Shown in pieces: positions 44,326 through 51,910 of a DNA stretch of 64,000 nucleotides. Numbering within the stretch: position 1 is the stretch's first letter; every line of letters begins with the position of its first letter. The stretch covers positions 1-64,000 of IMG/VR virus record IMGVR_UViG_3300044568_002024; one strand, written 5' to 3'. This DNA comes from a virus. The translations under genes were made by a program, and so were the position numbers. Under the pieces are notes generated by a model, which was given only the letters and a program-made list of their open reading frames with translations, did not search any database and was not told the DNA's origin.

Positions 44326-44682
44326 ATGAAAAATAACAAAACATATAAAGAATTACAAGATGCGAAATACATCATGGATATGATGAAAGAGGATGTGTTT
44401 GGACATAGAGTAACATCGTATTCACCAAAAGATACACTTCGTTTGAAAAACAAACTAATGCAACCAACAACTGATGCTGAAAAGGAAATGTTTGTTGCTA
44501 CGGTTGAACCCCTAATGAAAAGAAAAACATACATATCTCCGGATAAAGATGCATTTCTTGATTCATTTGTTGATTTAGATACCAGAGTCAGTCAAAGAGA
44601 TTTCAGTCAACCAGAAGATGACATGGATGAGTTGGATTATTTGTTTGGTGGCATAGAAGATATTTTGGATGATGATGAATAA
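44326..44682 (+). CDS. acidic-tail protein of unknown function
   Basis: 118 residues from ATG 44326; an in-frame start at 44224 lies inside the Nudix gene and is less likely. The N-terminal half is basic/helical, and the C-terminus is very acidic (DDMDELDYLFGGIEDILDDDE). An ATATTTATT sequence sits too close to the ATG to be its promoter. No family was recognised. Confidence 0.5.
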   Translation: MKNNKTYKELQDAKYIMDMMKEDVFGHRVTSYSPKDTLRLKNKLMQPTTDAEKEMFVATVEPLMKRKTYISPDKDAFLDSFVDLDTRVSQRDFSQPEDDMDELDYLFGGIEDILDDDE

Positions 44683-44710
44683 ACTGCTTTTTAATTTGAA
44701 ATAATTTTAG

Positions 44711-44718
44711 TATATTTG
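44711..44718 (+). promoter_or_regulatory. Bacteroidota-type -7 element
   Basis: A perfect TATATTTG, 33 bases before ATG 44751. The only upstream TTTG is at 44695, with a 12-base spacer that is too short. At the right distance there is just a T-rich stretch, so this promoter has a weak -33 box. Confidence 0.45.
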
Positions 44719-44750
44719 TATATTCTCCGTTGGAGATATTGGAGATTGTA

Positions 44751-45341
44751 ATGAACCCAATGAAACGAATCATAATCGAAGAAGCTGCTAAAGTTTTGAG
44801 AGAAGTGAAAAAACAAAAAAGAGTAAGTCCGGTTAAGTCTAATTTATTTGAGGCAATAAAAACTGCGGATATAGTTAAGAACAATCCTAAAAAATATAGA
44901 ATAGCGAAAAAACTTATTGCTATTAGTGAAAATAAATTTATCAAAGAAAGAAACCGTCTAAAAGAAGAACATGGTCCAGAGGATGAATCCGAAATGGCAA
45001 AGGCACAATTAGCTGCAATCATGGAAAAATCTAATGAACTTTATAGAATGTTAGACGGAGTATCACATCTTGAAGATTGGTTACAATATAAACTTTCAAT
45101 CGCAGAAAACTATATTGATGCAGTTCATGGTTATATGAAATACTTTAACGGAGGTGAAGAAATGGAATCAGACGAACAGTATGATGATCAATGGGATGAT
45201 GTTGAAGAAGAAGATTTTAATGACGAAGATGCGGAATACTATGATGATGAATCCGAAGAAAATTTTGATGATTTCGATGATTATGATTTTGAAGATGATT
45301 ATGAAGATTTCGATGAAGATGATGAGGAATTTATTGTATAA
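44751..45341 (+). CDS. helical protein with IIIEE leader and acidic tail, possible cargo
   Basis: 196 residues from ATG 44751, chosen because the upstream frame start at 44730 lies almost at the transcription start. The N-terminus MNPMKRIIIEEAAKVLREV holds an IEE site near residue 10 and is similar to the leader at 10891. The middle is basic and helical. The last 60 residues are almost all Asp/Glu/Tyr/Phe, a DNA-mimic-like composition. No domain is known. Packaging in the head is a hypothesis from the leader. Confidence 0.55.
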   Translation: MNPMKRIIIEEAAKVLREVKKQKRVSPVKSNLFEAIKTADIVKNNPKKYRIAKKLIAISENKFIKERNRLKEEHGPEDESEMAKAQLAAIMEKSNELYRMLDGVSHLEDWLQYKLSIAENYIDAVHGYMKYFNGGEEMESDEQYDDQWDDVEEEDFNDEDAEYYDDESEENFDDFDDYDFEDDYEDFDEDDEEFIV

Positions 45342-45360
45342 GTTAAAGGAAGATAAATGA

Positions 45361-45564
45361 ATGGTTGCTGATTTTATATTCGTTGATGGATGGAGATTCT
45401 TTTCTTCAAAAGGAAATTACCTATACATAACAGAAGAAGATTTGAAAAACTATGCAGAAAACGGTTTAACGATAGATGAAATAAAATCAATATCATTTTC
45501 TTATCTAACTTCTCAAAATTTATTTGATTTTTCAGTAGTGGACAACATAGACCATGAATTTTGA
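45361..45564 (+). CDS. small protein of unknown function
   Basis: 67 residues from ATG 45361, after aaaggaagataaatga. FVDGWRFFSSKGNYLYITEEDLKNYAENG is a short beta-then-helix fold. It overlaps the next gene by 11 bases. No family was recognised. Confidence 0.45.
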   Translation: MVADFIFVDGWRFFSSKGNYLYITEEDLKNYAENGLTIDEIKSISFSYLTSQNLFDFSVVDNIDHEF

Positions 45565-45838
45565 TACAAGAACTGTTATAGACATAATAAATCTAAACAA
45601 TGATTTCAAAGAATCATTATTTGAATTGATATTGGAAGAACAATCAATGATTGATAACACCGATGAATTTCGTGATAAAATTTTCATTGAAACTGTTACG
45701 CCAATGGTTAAGAATAAAATAAAAGATTTTTTGTTTCGTAAGGAATTAACAAAGATGAATTTGGGAATCCTAAAAGGAATAATAAATCTAAACAATGTAG
45801 ATTACAAATATCTTATTGAAGATGTTACATCGTTTTAA
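45554..45838 (+). CDS. small helical protein of unknown function
   Basis: 94 residues, helical, with no cysteine and no membrane segment. The short word IINLNN(D/V) occurs at both ends (residues 11-16 and 76-81), which may mark a two-fold repeat. It overlaps the gene before it and is followed by a membrane protein. Confidence 0.45.
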   Translation: MNFDTRTVIDIINLNNDFKESLFELILEEQSMIDNTDEFRDKIFIETVTPMVKNKIKDFLFRKELTKMNLGILKGIINLNNVDYKYLIEDVTSF

Positions 45839-45852
45839 CAAAAGGTTTTGAA

Positions 45853-46035
45853 ATGAATAAGTTTTTTGAATTTCTTTCGATGGGAATTGTTACACCCATC
45901 TTCTATCTTATTTACTCTTTATTTGCAATCATATTTACATTTGCTTTAGGATTACCCATTGCTATTGGGATATACTTTATACAAATGGTTATGAACTGGA
46001 TATTTGAAGGAGGTTTTTATCATGCCAACTTATGA
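45853..46035 (+). CDS. small membrane protein
   Basis: 60 residues with two hydrophobic segments (about 10-32 and 34-52) separated by a short LPIA turn. It overlaps the FmdB-like gene by 14 bases. Such proteins in phages can be holin accessory or superinfection proteins; no evidence decides here. Confidence 0.55.
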   Translation: MNKFFEFLSMGIVTPIFYLIYSLFAIIFTFALGLPIAIGIYFIQMVMNWIFEGGFYHANL

Positions 46036-46213
46036 TTTTGAATGTGACAAATGTGGTAGAATTGACGAATACTATGTCCCACTAACAAATTCCGTTCCGG
46101 ATAAATGTGCTTGTGGAAAAAATCCAAAACTAAATAAATTAGAATCTTTCTCAAAGAGTAAAGCAATACTCAATACAGATGGATTCTATGAAACAGATTA
46201 CAAAAATAAGTGA
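46022..46213 (+). CDS. FmdB-type zinc-ribbon protein
   Basis: 63 residues from ATG 46022 after a strong gaaggaggt. The opening MPTYDFECDKCG with later CACG is the FmdB/CxxC-CxC zinc ribbon, often annotated as a putative regulatory protein. It would bind one zinc. The target is unknown. Confidence 0.7.
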   Translation: MPTYDFECDKCGRIDEYYVPLTNSVPDKCACGKNPKLNKLESFSKSKAILNTDGFYETDYKNK

Positions 46214-46220
46214 GGTTACT

Positions 46221-46553
46221 ATGAATTATCCCAAACATAGACTGGGAAAAAATGTTGTGGTTAGATTGGCACCACAAGTTGGCGTTATGGAATGTGAACT
46301 TAGACATTTGATTAGGGCATTTGGACAACCAACATTCTCAACTGAATCAGGTGATGATTTTGATGGTGTAGAAAAGGTTGCATGGCATATTGAATTTGAA
46401 ACTGGTCATGTTGCTAAAATATCAGATGTTCGCCCATTTGGTTTGCATGAAATGCAAATCAACAGCATAAAAGAATGGAAAGTAAATGCACATGATGAGC
46501 AAGTATACGAGTGGATAAAAGAAAAGATTAGGGATGCCAACCCAATGGGTTAA
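46221..46553 (+). CDS. small protein of unknown function
   Basis: 110 residues from ATG 46221 (after tgaggttact), 7 bases after the zinc ribbon gene. ECELRHLIRAFGQPTFSTESGDDFDGVEKVAWHIEFETG... looks like an alpha/beta single domain with a conserved WHIEFETG strand. This pattern is seen in small phage proteins, name unknown. Confidence 0.5.
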   Translation: MNYPKHRLGKNVVVRLAPQVGVMECELRHLIRAFGQPTFSTESGDDFDGVEKVAWHIEFETGHVAKISDVRPFGLHEMQINSIKEWKVNAHDEQVYEWIKEKIRDANPMG

Positions 46554-46560
46554 TTTTTGT

Positions 46561-46591
46561 TTTGATCTTATCTTCAAATTTGTTATATTAG
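46561..46591 (+). promoter_or_regulatory. Bacteroidota-type promoter for the exported-protein pair
   Basis: TTTG (46561-46564), 19 bases, TATATTAG (46584-46591). After TTTG it continues ATCTTATC, the same extension as in the right-end repeats and at 24304. ATG 46625 follows with its ribosome site aaaaggagt. Confidence 0.8.
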
Positions 46592-46624
46592 TATAGTTAA
46601 TAATTTTCAAAAGGAGTTTAGACA

Positions 46625-47041
46625 ATGAGATATATCATTGCCTTATTCCTCGCAGTTGGCATATTAACTGCGAGTGACACCAAGACACATCTACATAAAT
46701 GTTGTGTGAGTGGTGGTAATAGTAATGCAACACTTGGTCAAGTTGTTGCAGGTTTCAAGAACGGGTTTCATGTTGGCATTCGTATTCCAAAACGAGTGGC
46801 ATTGTCCGTAGAAGAAACAAGAAATGTCGATGGTTTGGTTTATCCGAACCCGTGTTATGGCGTTGCAACTGTTGGTATGGACAATGTTAAATCAATTCAA
46901 GTATCTGACCTGTATGGTAAGTTTCTAACAGAGGGGATTGATGTTTTTACCAGAACTATCACATTCACAAATCGTGGTGTGTATATTGTTAGAGTTACAA
47001 CAAACTCTAATGTTACTTATTCAACAATTATCATTTACTAA
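46625..47041 (+). CDS. exported protein with type IX secretion (T9SS)-like C-terminal sorting domain
   Basis: 138 residues. A signal peptide covers about 1-16 (MRYIIALFLAVGILTA). A short cysteine-bearing segment (HKCCVSG) and a linker follow. From residue 70, LVYPNPCYGVATV, IQVSDLYGKFLTEG, RTITFTNRGVYIVRVTT and a final strand match the type A sorting domain of Bacteroidota (YPNP...DxxGK...GxYxV). In hosts this domain sends proteins through the outer membrane by T9SS. The mature part outside the domain is tiny, so the domain itself may be the function. It is followed by another exported protein. Confidence 0.75.
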   Translation: MRYIIALFLAVGILTASDTKTHLHKCCVSGGNSNATLGQVVAGFKNGFHVGIRIPKRVALSVEETRNVDGLVYPNPCYGVATVGMDNVKSIQVSDLYGKFLTEGIDVFTRTITFTNRGVYIVRVTTNSNVTYSTIIIY

Positions 47042-47061
47042 TTTTAAGAGGTTTTATTACA

Positions 47062-48237
47062 ATGCGTTATTTTATTTTGGCACTTGTTGCTCTCGTTTCG
47101 TTTAATGCTTTCGCTGGAACAAACATTCAATATCAGGCACATGCACCTGCTGGTTCACCAACCGAAACAAAGTTTTCTATCTACATTGCAGATAGTTCTT
47201 TCGATGAAAACTCACATCTTAATTCCAATGCACTTTGGTATCGTGAGAATGAAAACATTGAAATCAACAATGGTATTATCAATTATCTTATTGAGAATGT
47301 TGCAGATAACATTTTGATTGATAACTATGGTAAGAAATTGTTTGTATATGCGTATGTAGATGGTGTATCACTCGGTAGATTACAGATTCGTAGTGTTCCA
47401 TACTCACTTCTTTCAACTTATTCATTGGAAGCTGCTGAGGCAAAACATTCACAAACATCCGATAAAGCTAAATTGTCAGATAGTTCAAAGAAATCTGCCC
47501 ATGCTGTTAATTCAAATCGTTCACTAACTGCTGAATATGCAGACTCAACTGCAGTCAGTAACCGTTCAAATACAAGTGGATATTCAGATACAAGTAGAGC
47601 CGCTGGTAAGGCAACTCTTTCAGACTTGGCAACCTATGCTTCAACGGCTGCACATTCTGCCAAGTCCGATACTGCAAGATATGCTTTAGATGCAGGTCAT
47701 GCTTTTGATGCAGACACATCAGTATTTGCGTATGATGCAGACCATGCTAATTTTGCATCAACATCTGCATTTGCAACAAATTCTGCTCGTTCAGTTCTTG
47801 CAGATACGGCAAAAACATTGGTTGATAATTCAATAGAACATCGTAACTTTCAACCAGAATCCGTTAGACTTTCATCACTTGAAGGAAGTTCAACTGCTCC
47901 CGTTGGTTCATACGCAGTTCGTGGAACTAACGGAATTTCGTGGGAAGTTAATCCACAACACAGAACAAGTAATGTTCAAGTCTATACCGCCGCCCCAACA
48001 AGTATTCCTGGAGATACACGATGGATTGTCAGTCGTGTTGCGGTCGATTACAACATTACATCACCTACAAATCCAGTTGTTGGTCAGCTCATTTCCATCT
48101 TCAATGGTTCAACTGCAAATACAGTTACTCTTTTGAACTCGGTATGGAATTTCGATACTGCAATGATTTATGCTATTTATCCAAACCAATCAAGAACACT
48201 TTGGTTCAATGGAACCAATTGGGTAGTTGTAGAATAA
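47062..48237 (+). CDS. exported fibre-like protein with Ala/Ser repeat shaft
   Basis: 391 residues. A signal peptide covers 1-18 (LALVALVSFNAFA). Residues 19-115 (NIQYQAHAPAGSPTETKFSIYIAD, then LGRLQIRSVPYSLLSTYS) resemble the N-terminal domain of secreted Bacteroidota surface proteins that begin with an F/IxYQA segment and end in VPYAL. Residues about 118-260 are a shaft with a recurring A-x-x-A/S spacing (TSDKAK, SDSSKKSAH, YADST, SDTSR, FAYDADHA). The last 120 residues are beta-rich with GTNGISWEV and FNGTNWVVVE. It looks like a host-style adhesin. A tail-fibre role is less likely because of the signal peptide. Confidence 0.65.
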   Translation: MRYFILALVALVSFNAFAGTNIQYQAHAPAGSPTETKFSIYIADSSFDENSHLNSNALWYRENENIEINNGIINYLIENVADNILIDNYGKKLFVYAYVDGVSLGRLQIRSVPYSLLSTYSLEAAEAKHSQTSDKAKLSDSSKKSAHAVNSNRSLTAEYADSTAVSNRSNTSGYSDTSRAAGKATLSDLATYASTAAHSAKSDTARYALDAGHAFDADTSVFAYDADHANFASTSAFATNSARSVLADTAKTLVDNSIEHRNFQPESVRLSSLEGSSTAPVGSYAVRGTNGISWEVNPQHRTSNVQVYTAAPTSIPGDTRWIVSRVAVDYNITSPTNPVVGQLISIFNGSTANTVTLLNSVWNFDTAMIYAIYPNQSRTLWFNGTNWVVVE

Positions 48238-48272
48238 TATCTCAATAACCATGTGTTAATGGAGTTACGAAG

Positions 48273-48298
48273 TCGCCAGATTATCTCTGGCGATTTCT
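48273..48298 (+). terminator. hairpin terminator after the exported-protein pair
   Basis: TCGCCAGA (48273-48280) pairs with TCTGGCGA (48286-48293) across TTATC and is followed by TTTCTGTTT. It ends the 46625-48237 unit. Confidence 0.8.
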
Positions 48299-48317
48299 GT
48301 TTATATCCAATGTTTAC

Positions 48318-48326
48318 ATATTTATA
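48318..48326 (+). promoter_or_regulatory. candidate late promoter motif ATATTTATA
   Basis: Within the palindromic ACATATTTATATGT, 25 bases before ATG 48352. It follows a terminator, as expected for the start of a new unit. Confidence 0.5.
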
Positions 48327-48351
48327 TGTACCTTAAACATGGGAGACCTTA

Positions 48352-48987
48352 ATGGCACAACTAAATGCAAATACTCCTTATGTACAATGTTACATAAGAA
48401 AAGAAATAACAGGTTATGATAAACACTTACACGGTTACATATTCGGTGTAAAATCTATGTTAAATTATCCTATGCTATTTCATTTTCAGAGTGAGATTGG
48501 TGCTATATTTTGGAATATGCCAATTAGTGCATTCTTTCATAAAGAAAATTTCGATATACTATCAGACAATGAACAAAAGAGATTACAGTTATTACAGACT
48601 TGGGATTGTCAATCAACGGCAATATCAGTTTGTTGTTTCAAATTCTTACAACATAAAAGAGTAGATATTTTTTGTAGAGATAAAAAATGGCGCAGTGGAA
48701 TATATCATTTTACAATAGATGATTACTATACGGATCCTAATGAAATTCATGTTGGTTATTCACAAGACATGGATAGTAAGTGTTATCATTTTATAGAAAT
48801 GGAAGATGGAAACTTCTGTATTCATCCAAACAATCTATTAAGATGGCACAATCCAGATTTCGTTGTTCCATATGATAAGAACAAACCACCTAAAATACGA
48901 ATTAACAATCCACTAATGTCAAGTGAAGATATTGACCGCAGTTATGGAAATACTGCTTATTACTTTTACAACAATGAAGTTGATTGA
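48352..48987 (+). CDS. protein of unknown function, T4-like conserved type
   Basis: 211 residues. The opening MAQLNANTPYVQCYIRKEI and the segment YIFGVKSMLNYPMLFHFQSEIGAIFWNMPISAFFH are distinctive and feel like a conserved T4-like family. I cannot name it. Cysteines and aromatics are frequent (CQSTAISVCCFKFL). It has no membrane segment or signal peptide. A late motif upstream suggests a virion or assembly role. Confidence 0.5.
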   Translation: MAQLNANTPYVQCYIRKEITGYDKHLHGYIFGVKSMLNYPMLFHFQSEIGAIFWNMPISAFFHKENFDILSDNEQKRLQLLQTWDCQSTAISVCCFKFLQHKRVDIFCRDKKWRSGIYHFTIDDYYTDPNEIHVGYSQDMDSKCYHFIEMEDGNFCIHPNNLLRWHNPDFVVPYDKNKPPKIRINNPLMSSEDIDRSYGNTAYYFYNNEVD

Positions 48988-49002
48988 TTTGTAAATTATT
49001 AC

Positions 49003-49011
49003 ATATTTATA
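49003..49011 (+). promoter_or_regulatory. candidate late promoter motif ATATTTATA
   Basis: Sense-oriented, 27 bases before ATG 49039, in the context ACATATTTATATGTG. It heads the run of cargo-like genes and the GH19 endolysin. Confidence 0.5.
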
Positions 49012-49038
49012 TGTGATATATTATTAACGGAGTATTTA

Positions 49039-49422
49039 ATGAAAGATTTGGTAAACGAGGGAAGACATTTACAAGATAAATTCAAAGACAAATTGAAAGA
49101 GGAATTAACGGGTCCTTCAAAGGCAGATATTCACTATAAAATAAATCATCCAGTTCTTACTATACTAACCATACAGGATGACAAATCTGCATTTTCTGGT
49201 AATAGAGGAACAACTCGTATGCAAATTGTGTTTGGATTGAAGTCTCCTGCAATTAACACAATGGCTGATCCAGAAATGCTTATGCGTGATGCTTCAAAAA
49301 TTGCCAGAGATATATGTGGTAAACTTGATAACTACAATACAACTCATAATTCAGGTAGACCACAACAACAAGGAAATAATATAATAGTTCCGGTTAGAGT
49401 TGAACACTGGACAGGTGATTGA
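49039..49422 (+). CDS. small protein with MKDLVNEGR leader, possible virion cargo
   Basis: 127 residues. The first 25 (MKDLVNEGRHLQDKFK, then DKLKEE) match the leaders at 49424 and 3542 closely while the remainder differs. Candidate cuts are after VNE (residue 7) or LKE (residue 22). The body has strands PVLTILTIQDD and RMQIVFGL and a glutamine/asparagine-rich loop before VPVRVEHWTGD. Its function is unknown. It lies 1 base before the next leader-bearing gene. Confidence 0.6.
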   Translation: MKDLVNEGRHLQDKFKDKLKEELTGPSKADIHYKINHPVLTILTIQDDKSAFSGNRGTTRMQIVFGLKSPAINTMADPEMLMRDASKIARDICGKLDNYNTTHNSGRPQQQGNNIIVPVRVEHWTGD

Positions 49423-49423
49423 T

Positions 49424-49744
49424 ATGAAAGACTTAGTAAATGATGGTAGAAAATTACAAGATAACTTTCGTAAAAAATTATTGAAAGAAGATGTATTTCA
49501 AGATTTGGGAATATCACTTTCACCAAAAGCAAAAGAAGAAGTATTAACTAACAGACTCACAAACAATCCGCAATACATTAGTGCAGTTCAACACGAATGG
49601 GATTTTTTTAGTGTTAATGAAAAAGAAGCAAAATCGGAAGATGTTGCAATGATGTTAGAAAAATTAAGAAAAAATAATTGGAACAACACACCAGAAGATT
49701 GGGCTAAACTTCATGTAACAGAATTTTTTGCAAACAAGGAGTGA
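49424..49744 (+). CDS. small protein with MKDLVNDGR leader, possible virion cargo
   Basis: 106 residues from ATG 49424. The leader MKDLVNDGRKLQDNFRKK, then LLKED, is a close copy of that at 49039; here the first site has Asp instead of Glu, so the LKE site near residue 23 is the better candidate. The body (FQDLGISLSPKAKEEVLTNRL, YISAVQHEWDFFSVNEKEA) is helical. No known domain. The ribosome site of the endolysin lies in its last codons. Confidence 0.6.
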   Translation: MKDLVNDGRKLQDNFRKKLLKEDVFQDLGISLSPKAKEEVLTNRLTNNPQYISAVQHEWDFFSVNEKEAKSEDVAMMLEKLRKNNWNNTPEDWAKLHVTEFFANKE

Positions 49745-49749
49745 GTGAA

Positions 49750-50355
49750 ATGGATATTGGTAAATTGAACGGTAAAATTCCAGATATTGTCTATGATGAA
49801 ATACAATCTGTGATAAATACTTTTTTAATAAATACACCAATTAGATTGTCACATTTTCTCGGCCAATGTGCACATGAAAGTGGAAATTTTAAGTTTATAT
49901 CTGAAAATCTAAATTATTCAACCAAAGGTTTGATTGCAACATTTCCAAAGTATTTCAAACAACCAGGACTTGCAGAAGCATATGCCAGAAATCCTGAAAG
50001 GATTGCATCAAGAGTTTATGCAGATAGAATGGGTAACGGCGTTGAAGGTAGTGGGGATGGCTGGAAATTTAGAGGCAGAGGTTACATACAATTAACAGGT
50101 AAAAATAACTACTTTGCATTTGATAAGTTTGTAAATGAAGATATTGTATCAAATCCAAATTTGGTTGCAAGTAAATATCCCTTATTATCTGCAGGTTGGT
50201 TTTTTCATAAGAACAAATTGAATAGTATTTCAGATAAAGGTTTGACTGAGCAGGTTATATTAGAATTGACTAAAAGAATAAACGGTGGAACTAATGGATT
50301 ACAAGACCGTATAAAATACACAATAAAGTTTGGTAAAATACTTGGAGTAATTTGA
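49750..50355 (+). CDS. GH19 chitinase-like endolysin
   Basis: 201 residues from ATG 49750, with aaggag eight bases upstream; a GTG at 49741 is in frame. CAHESGNF carries the first catalytic glutamate (E43). RMGNGVEGSGDGWKFRGRGYIQLTGKNNY has the second (E99) and the substrate-binding block. In phages this fold cuts the peptidoglycan sugar chain. There is no signal peptide, so it would need a holin or act as a virion-associated lysin. A second, CHAP-type lysin is encoded at 57234. Its place between cargo-like genes favours a virion or injection role as an alternative. Confidence 0.88.
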   Translation: MDIGKLNGKIPDIVYDEIQSVINTFLINTPIRLSHFLGQCAHESGNFKFISENLNYSTKGLIATFPKYFKQPGLAEAYARNPERIASRVYADRMGNGVEGSGDGWKFRGRGYIQLTGKNNYFAFDKFVNEDIVSNPNLVASKYPLLSAGWFFHKNKLNSISDKGLTEQVILELTKRINGGTNGLQDRIKYTIKFGKILGVI

Positions 50356-50356
50356 A

Positions 50357-51589
50357 ATGAATAGAAAAAATGATATGTCCCTTGTTAAATTACTGAAAGA
50401 GATAATGATTTCAGAGGGAGATACATCTGGCTCAACTGATGCAGAAAATGTATTAGCAATTCTTATGAGTAATCAAGGAATGACGAAAGAAGAATTTGCT
50501 AAATTTTACAAAACAAAAAATGTAGATGCTGTATTTTTGAAAGATTATTTTGCAAGATTTCTGAATGGAAAGCCAATTGATGTTTATTACGGAGCCATTA
50601 AGAATATAAAGGCTGAAAAATTACCAGTAAACGCAAAACAGGTTGGTGATGCTAATTTTGGAACAACCCAAATGTGGCAATCATATGGGGGTATCAAGTC
50701 TGTTCGTTCAAAGGCAGATGTAATAGGACAAGGAGTAACATATTCTGTAAAAAATGCAAGCACACAGGTTAGAGTTCTTGATGCATCTGCTCCACAGATA
50801 ATAGCGTTGATTCATTGTGCCATGGATAAAACTAAAAACACTCAAAAGGTTAGAGAGACTATTAGGAAAAGATTGACAACACTAAAAGAATTATCCAATG
50901 AAGAAGGCGCAAAATTGTCAAGAATGTTTGGTGGAAAAAAATATGGACTCGGTGAATTGAGAAAACTACTTGATACAAATATGAAGGCATTGATTAAACA
51001 ATACGATGACAATACCGCTGAAATGAATGTTGAGATTGAAGCAATTTTTGATCAAATTCAAAGTGAAAAAGATTTCAAAGATGCATTTATTTATGAATCA
51101 TTATCCGGAAAAACAATGTTGGGTGAAAATTCCGATGGTAGAGCAGATGCTATTTTGACATGGACTGCTGATTTTTCACAAGTTAAAAGCCATGACATAA
51201 AAGATGTTACAACAAAAATAACTTCCAATTTTAAGATACCAAAGTTTGCATCAAAAAGTAGTGGTGTTAGAATCACAAAAACTATACAAATGTTTTTTCA
51301 AGACACTTCAAAAGAAGTAGACAAATTGGCTACACAAGAAAATATATTGATTAAAAAAAGAAATAGTAGACTGATAACAGAGGGTGCCTTTTCTGATTTG
51401 TGGAATACATTACAACAGAAAGGAATGGACGTTATTAAAAAATTGATAAAGGCCATAATGGATTTCATTAAAAAGGTAACGGATAAAATATCAGGCGCCA
51501 TTACTGATTTGTTATCTGTGTTGGGTTTTGAAGTTCAAATACAAGGTGATTACAGTTTAGATGCTTCAATAAATTATGAAAGTTTGTGA
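50357..51589 (+). CDS. cargo-type protein with amphipathic C-terminal segment
   Basis: 410 residues. The N-terminus MSLVKLLKEIMISEGD (from residue 7) has LKE and ISE sites like the capsid-targeting leaders. The middle includes AFIYESLSGKTMLGENSDGRADAIL, a pattern remembered from phage proteins of unknown function. Residues about 345-395 (LWNTLQQKGMDVIKKLIKAIMDFIKKV, then ISGAITDLLSVLGF) form strongly amphipathic to hydrophobic helices. These could insert in a membrane. I infer a large injected protein; no family name is known. Confidence 0.55.
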   Translation: MNRKNDMSLVKLLKEIMISEGDTSGSTDAENVLAILMSNQGMTKEEFAKFYKTKNVDAVFLKDYFARFLNGKPIDVYYGAIKNIKAEKLPVNAKQVGDANFGTTQMWQSYGGIKSVRSKADVIGQGVTYSVKNASTQVRVLDASAPQIIALIHCAMDKTKNTQKVRETIRKRLTTLKELSNEEGAKLSRMFGGKKYGLGELRKLLDTNMKALIKQYDDNTAEMNVEIEAIFDQIQSEKDFKDAFIYESLSGKTMLGENSDGRADAILTWTADFSQVKSHDIKDVTTKITSNFKIPKFASKSSGVRITKTIQMFFQDTSKEVDKLATQENILIKKRNSRLITEGAFSDLWNTLQQKGMDVIKKLIKAIMDFIKKVTDKISGAITDLLSVLGFEVQIQGDYSLDASINYESL

Positions 51590-51591
51590 TT

Positions 51592-51873
51592 ATGTTAGAT
51601 TCGTTTTGGGCAAGTTTGGAGATAGATGATATATCTGATTTAGGATATACGGAAAACTCTCCGTATAAAACACAAGAACAAAAAGAAGATGTATTGGAAA
51701 AGATAGATTGGGTGTTACTAAAATTACATAAGATAAAAGATAAGAGAAAATATGATTATGATATTGTAACAAGTGTAAAAAACAAAATAAAGTTTAACGA
51801 TTGTTCATTGACTATTAAGGGTGTGGAATTTCTTAATTTGATAACGAATGATTTGAAACAGGACATCTTCTAA
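51592..51873 (+). CDS. small protein of unknown function
   Basis: 93 residues from ATG 51592, two bases after the previous stop (a GTG overlapping that stop is also in frame). DSFWASLEIDDISDLGYTENSPYKTQEQKEDV is acidic and the rest lysine-rich and helical. It is the last plus-strand gene before the strand switch. Confidence 0.5.
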   Translation: MLDSFWASLEIDDISDLGYTENSPYKTQEQKEDVLEKIDWVLLKLHKIKDKRKYDYDIVTSVKNKIKFNDCSLTIKGVEFLNLITNDLKQDIF

Positions 51874-51877
51874 AAAG

Positions 51878-51904
51878 AAAACCCCATGAATTTCATGGGG
51901 TTTT
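51878..51904. terminator. bidirectional terminator at the strand switch
   Basis: A 12-bp stem (51878-51889 with 51893-51904) has an A-tract before it and a T-tract after it, so it can end transcription from both sides. The convergent genes stop 5 and 7 bases from it. Confidence 0.9.
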
Positions 51905-51910
51905 TATTTA

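Noticed and set aside
45154-45360. Methionine-rich plus-strand frame
   Set aside because: It is the shifted reading of GAT/GAA codons of the acidic tail of the gene ending at 45341.
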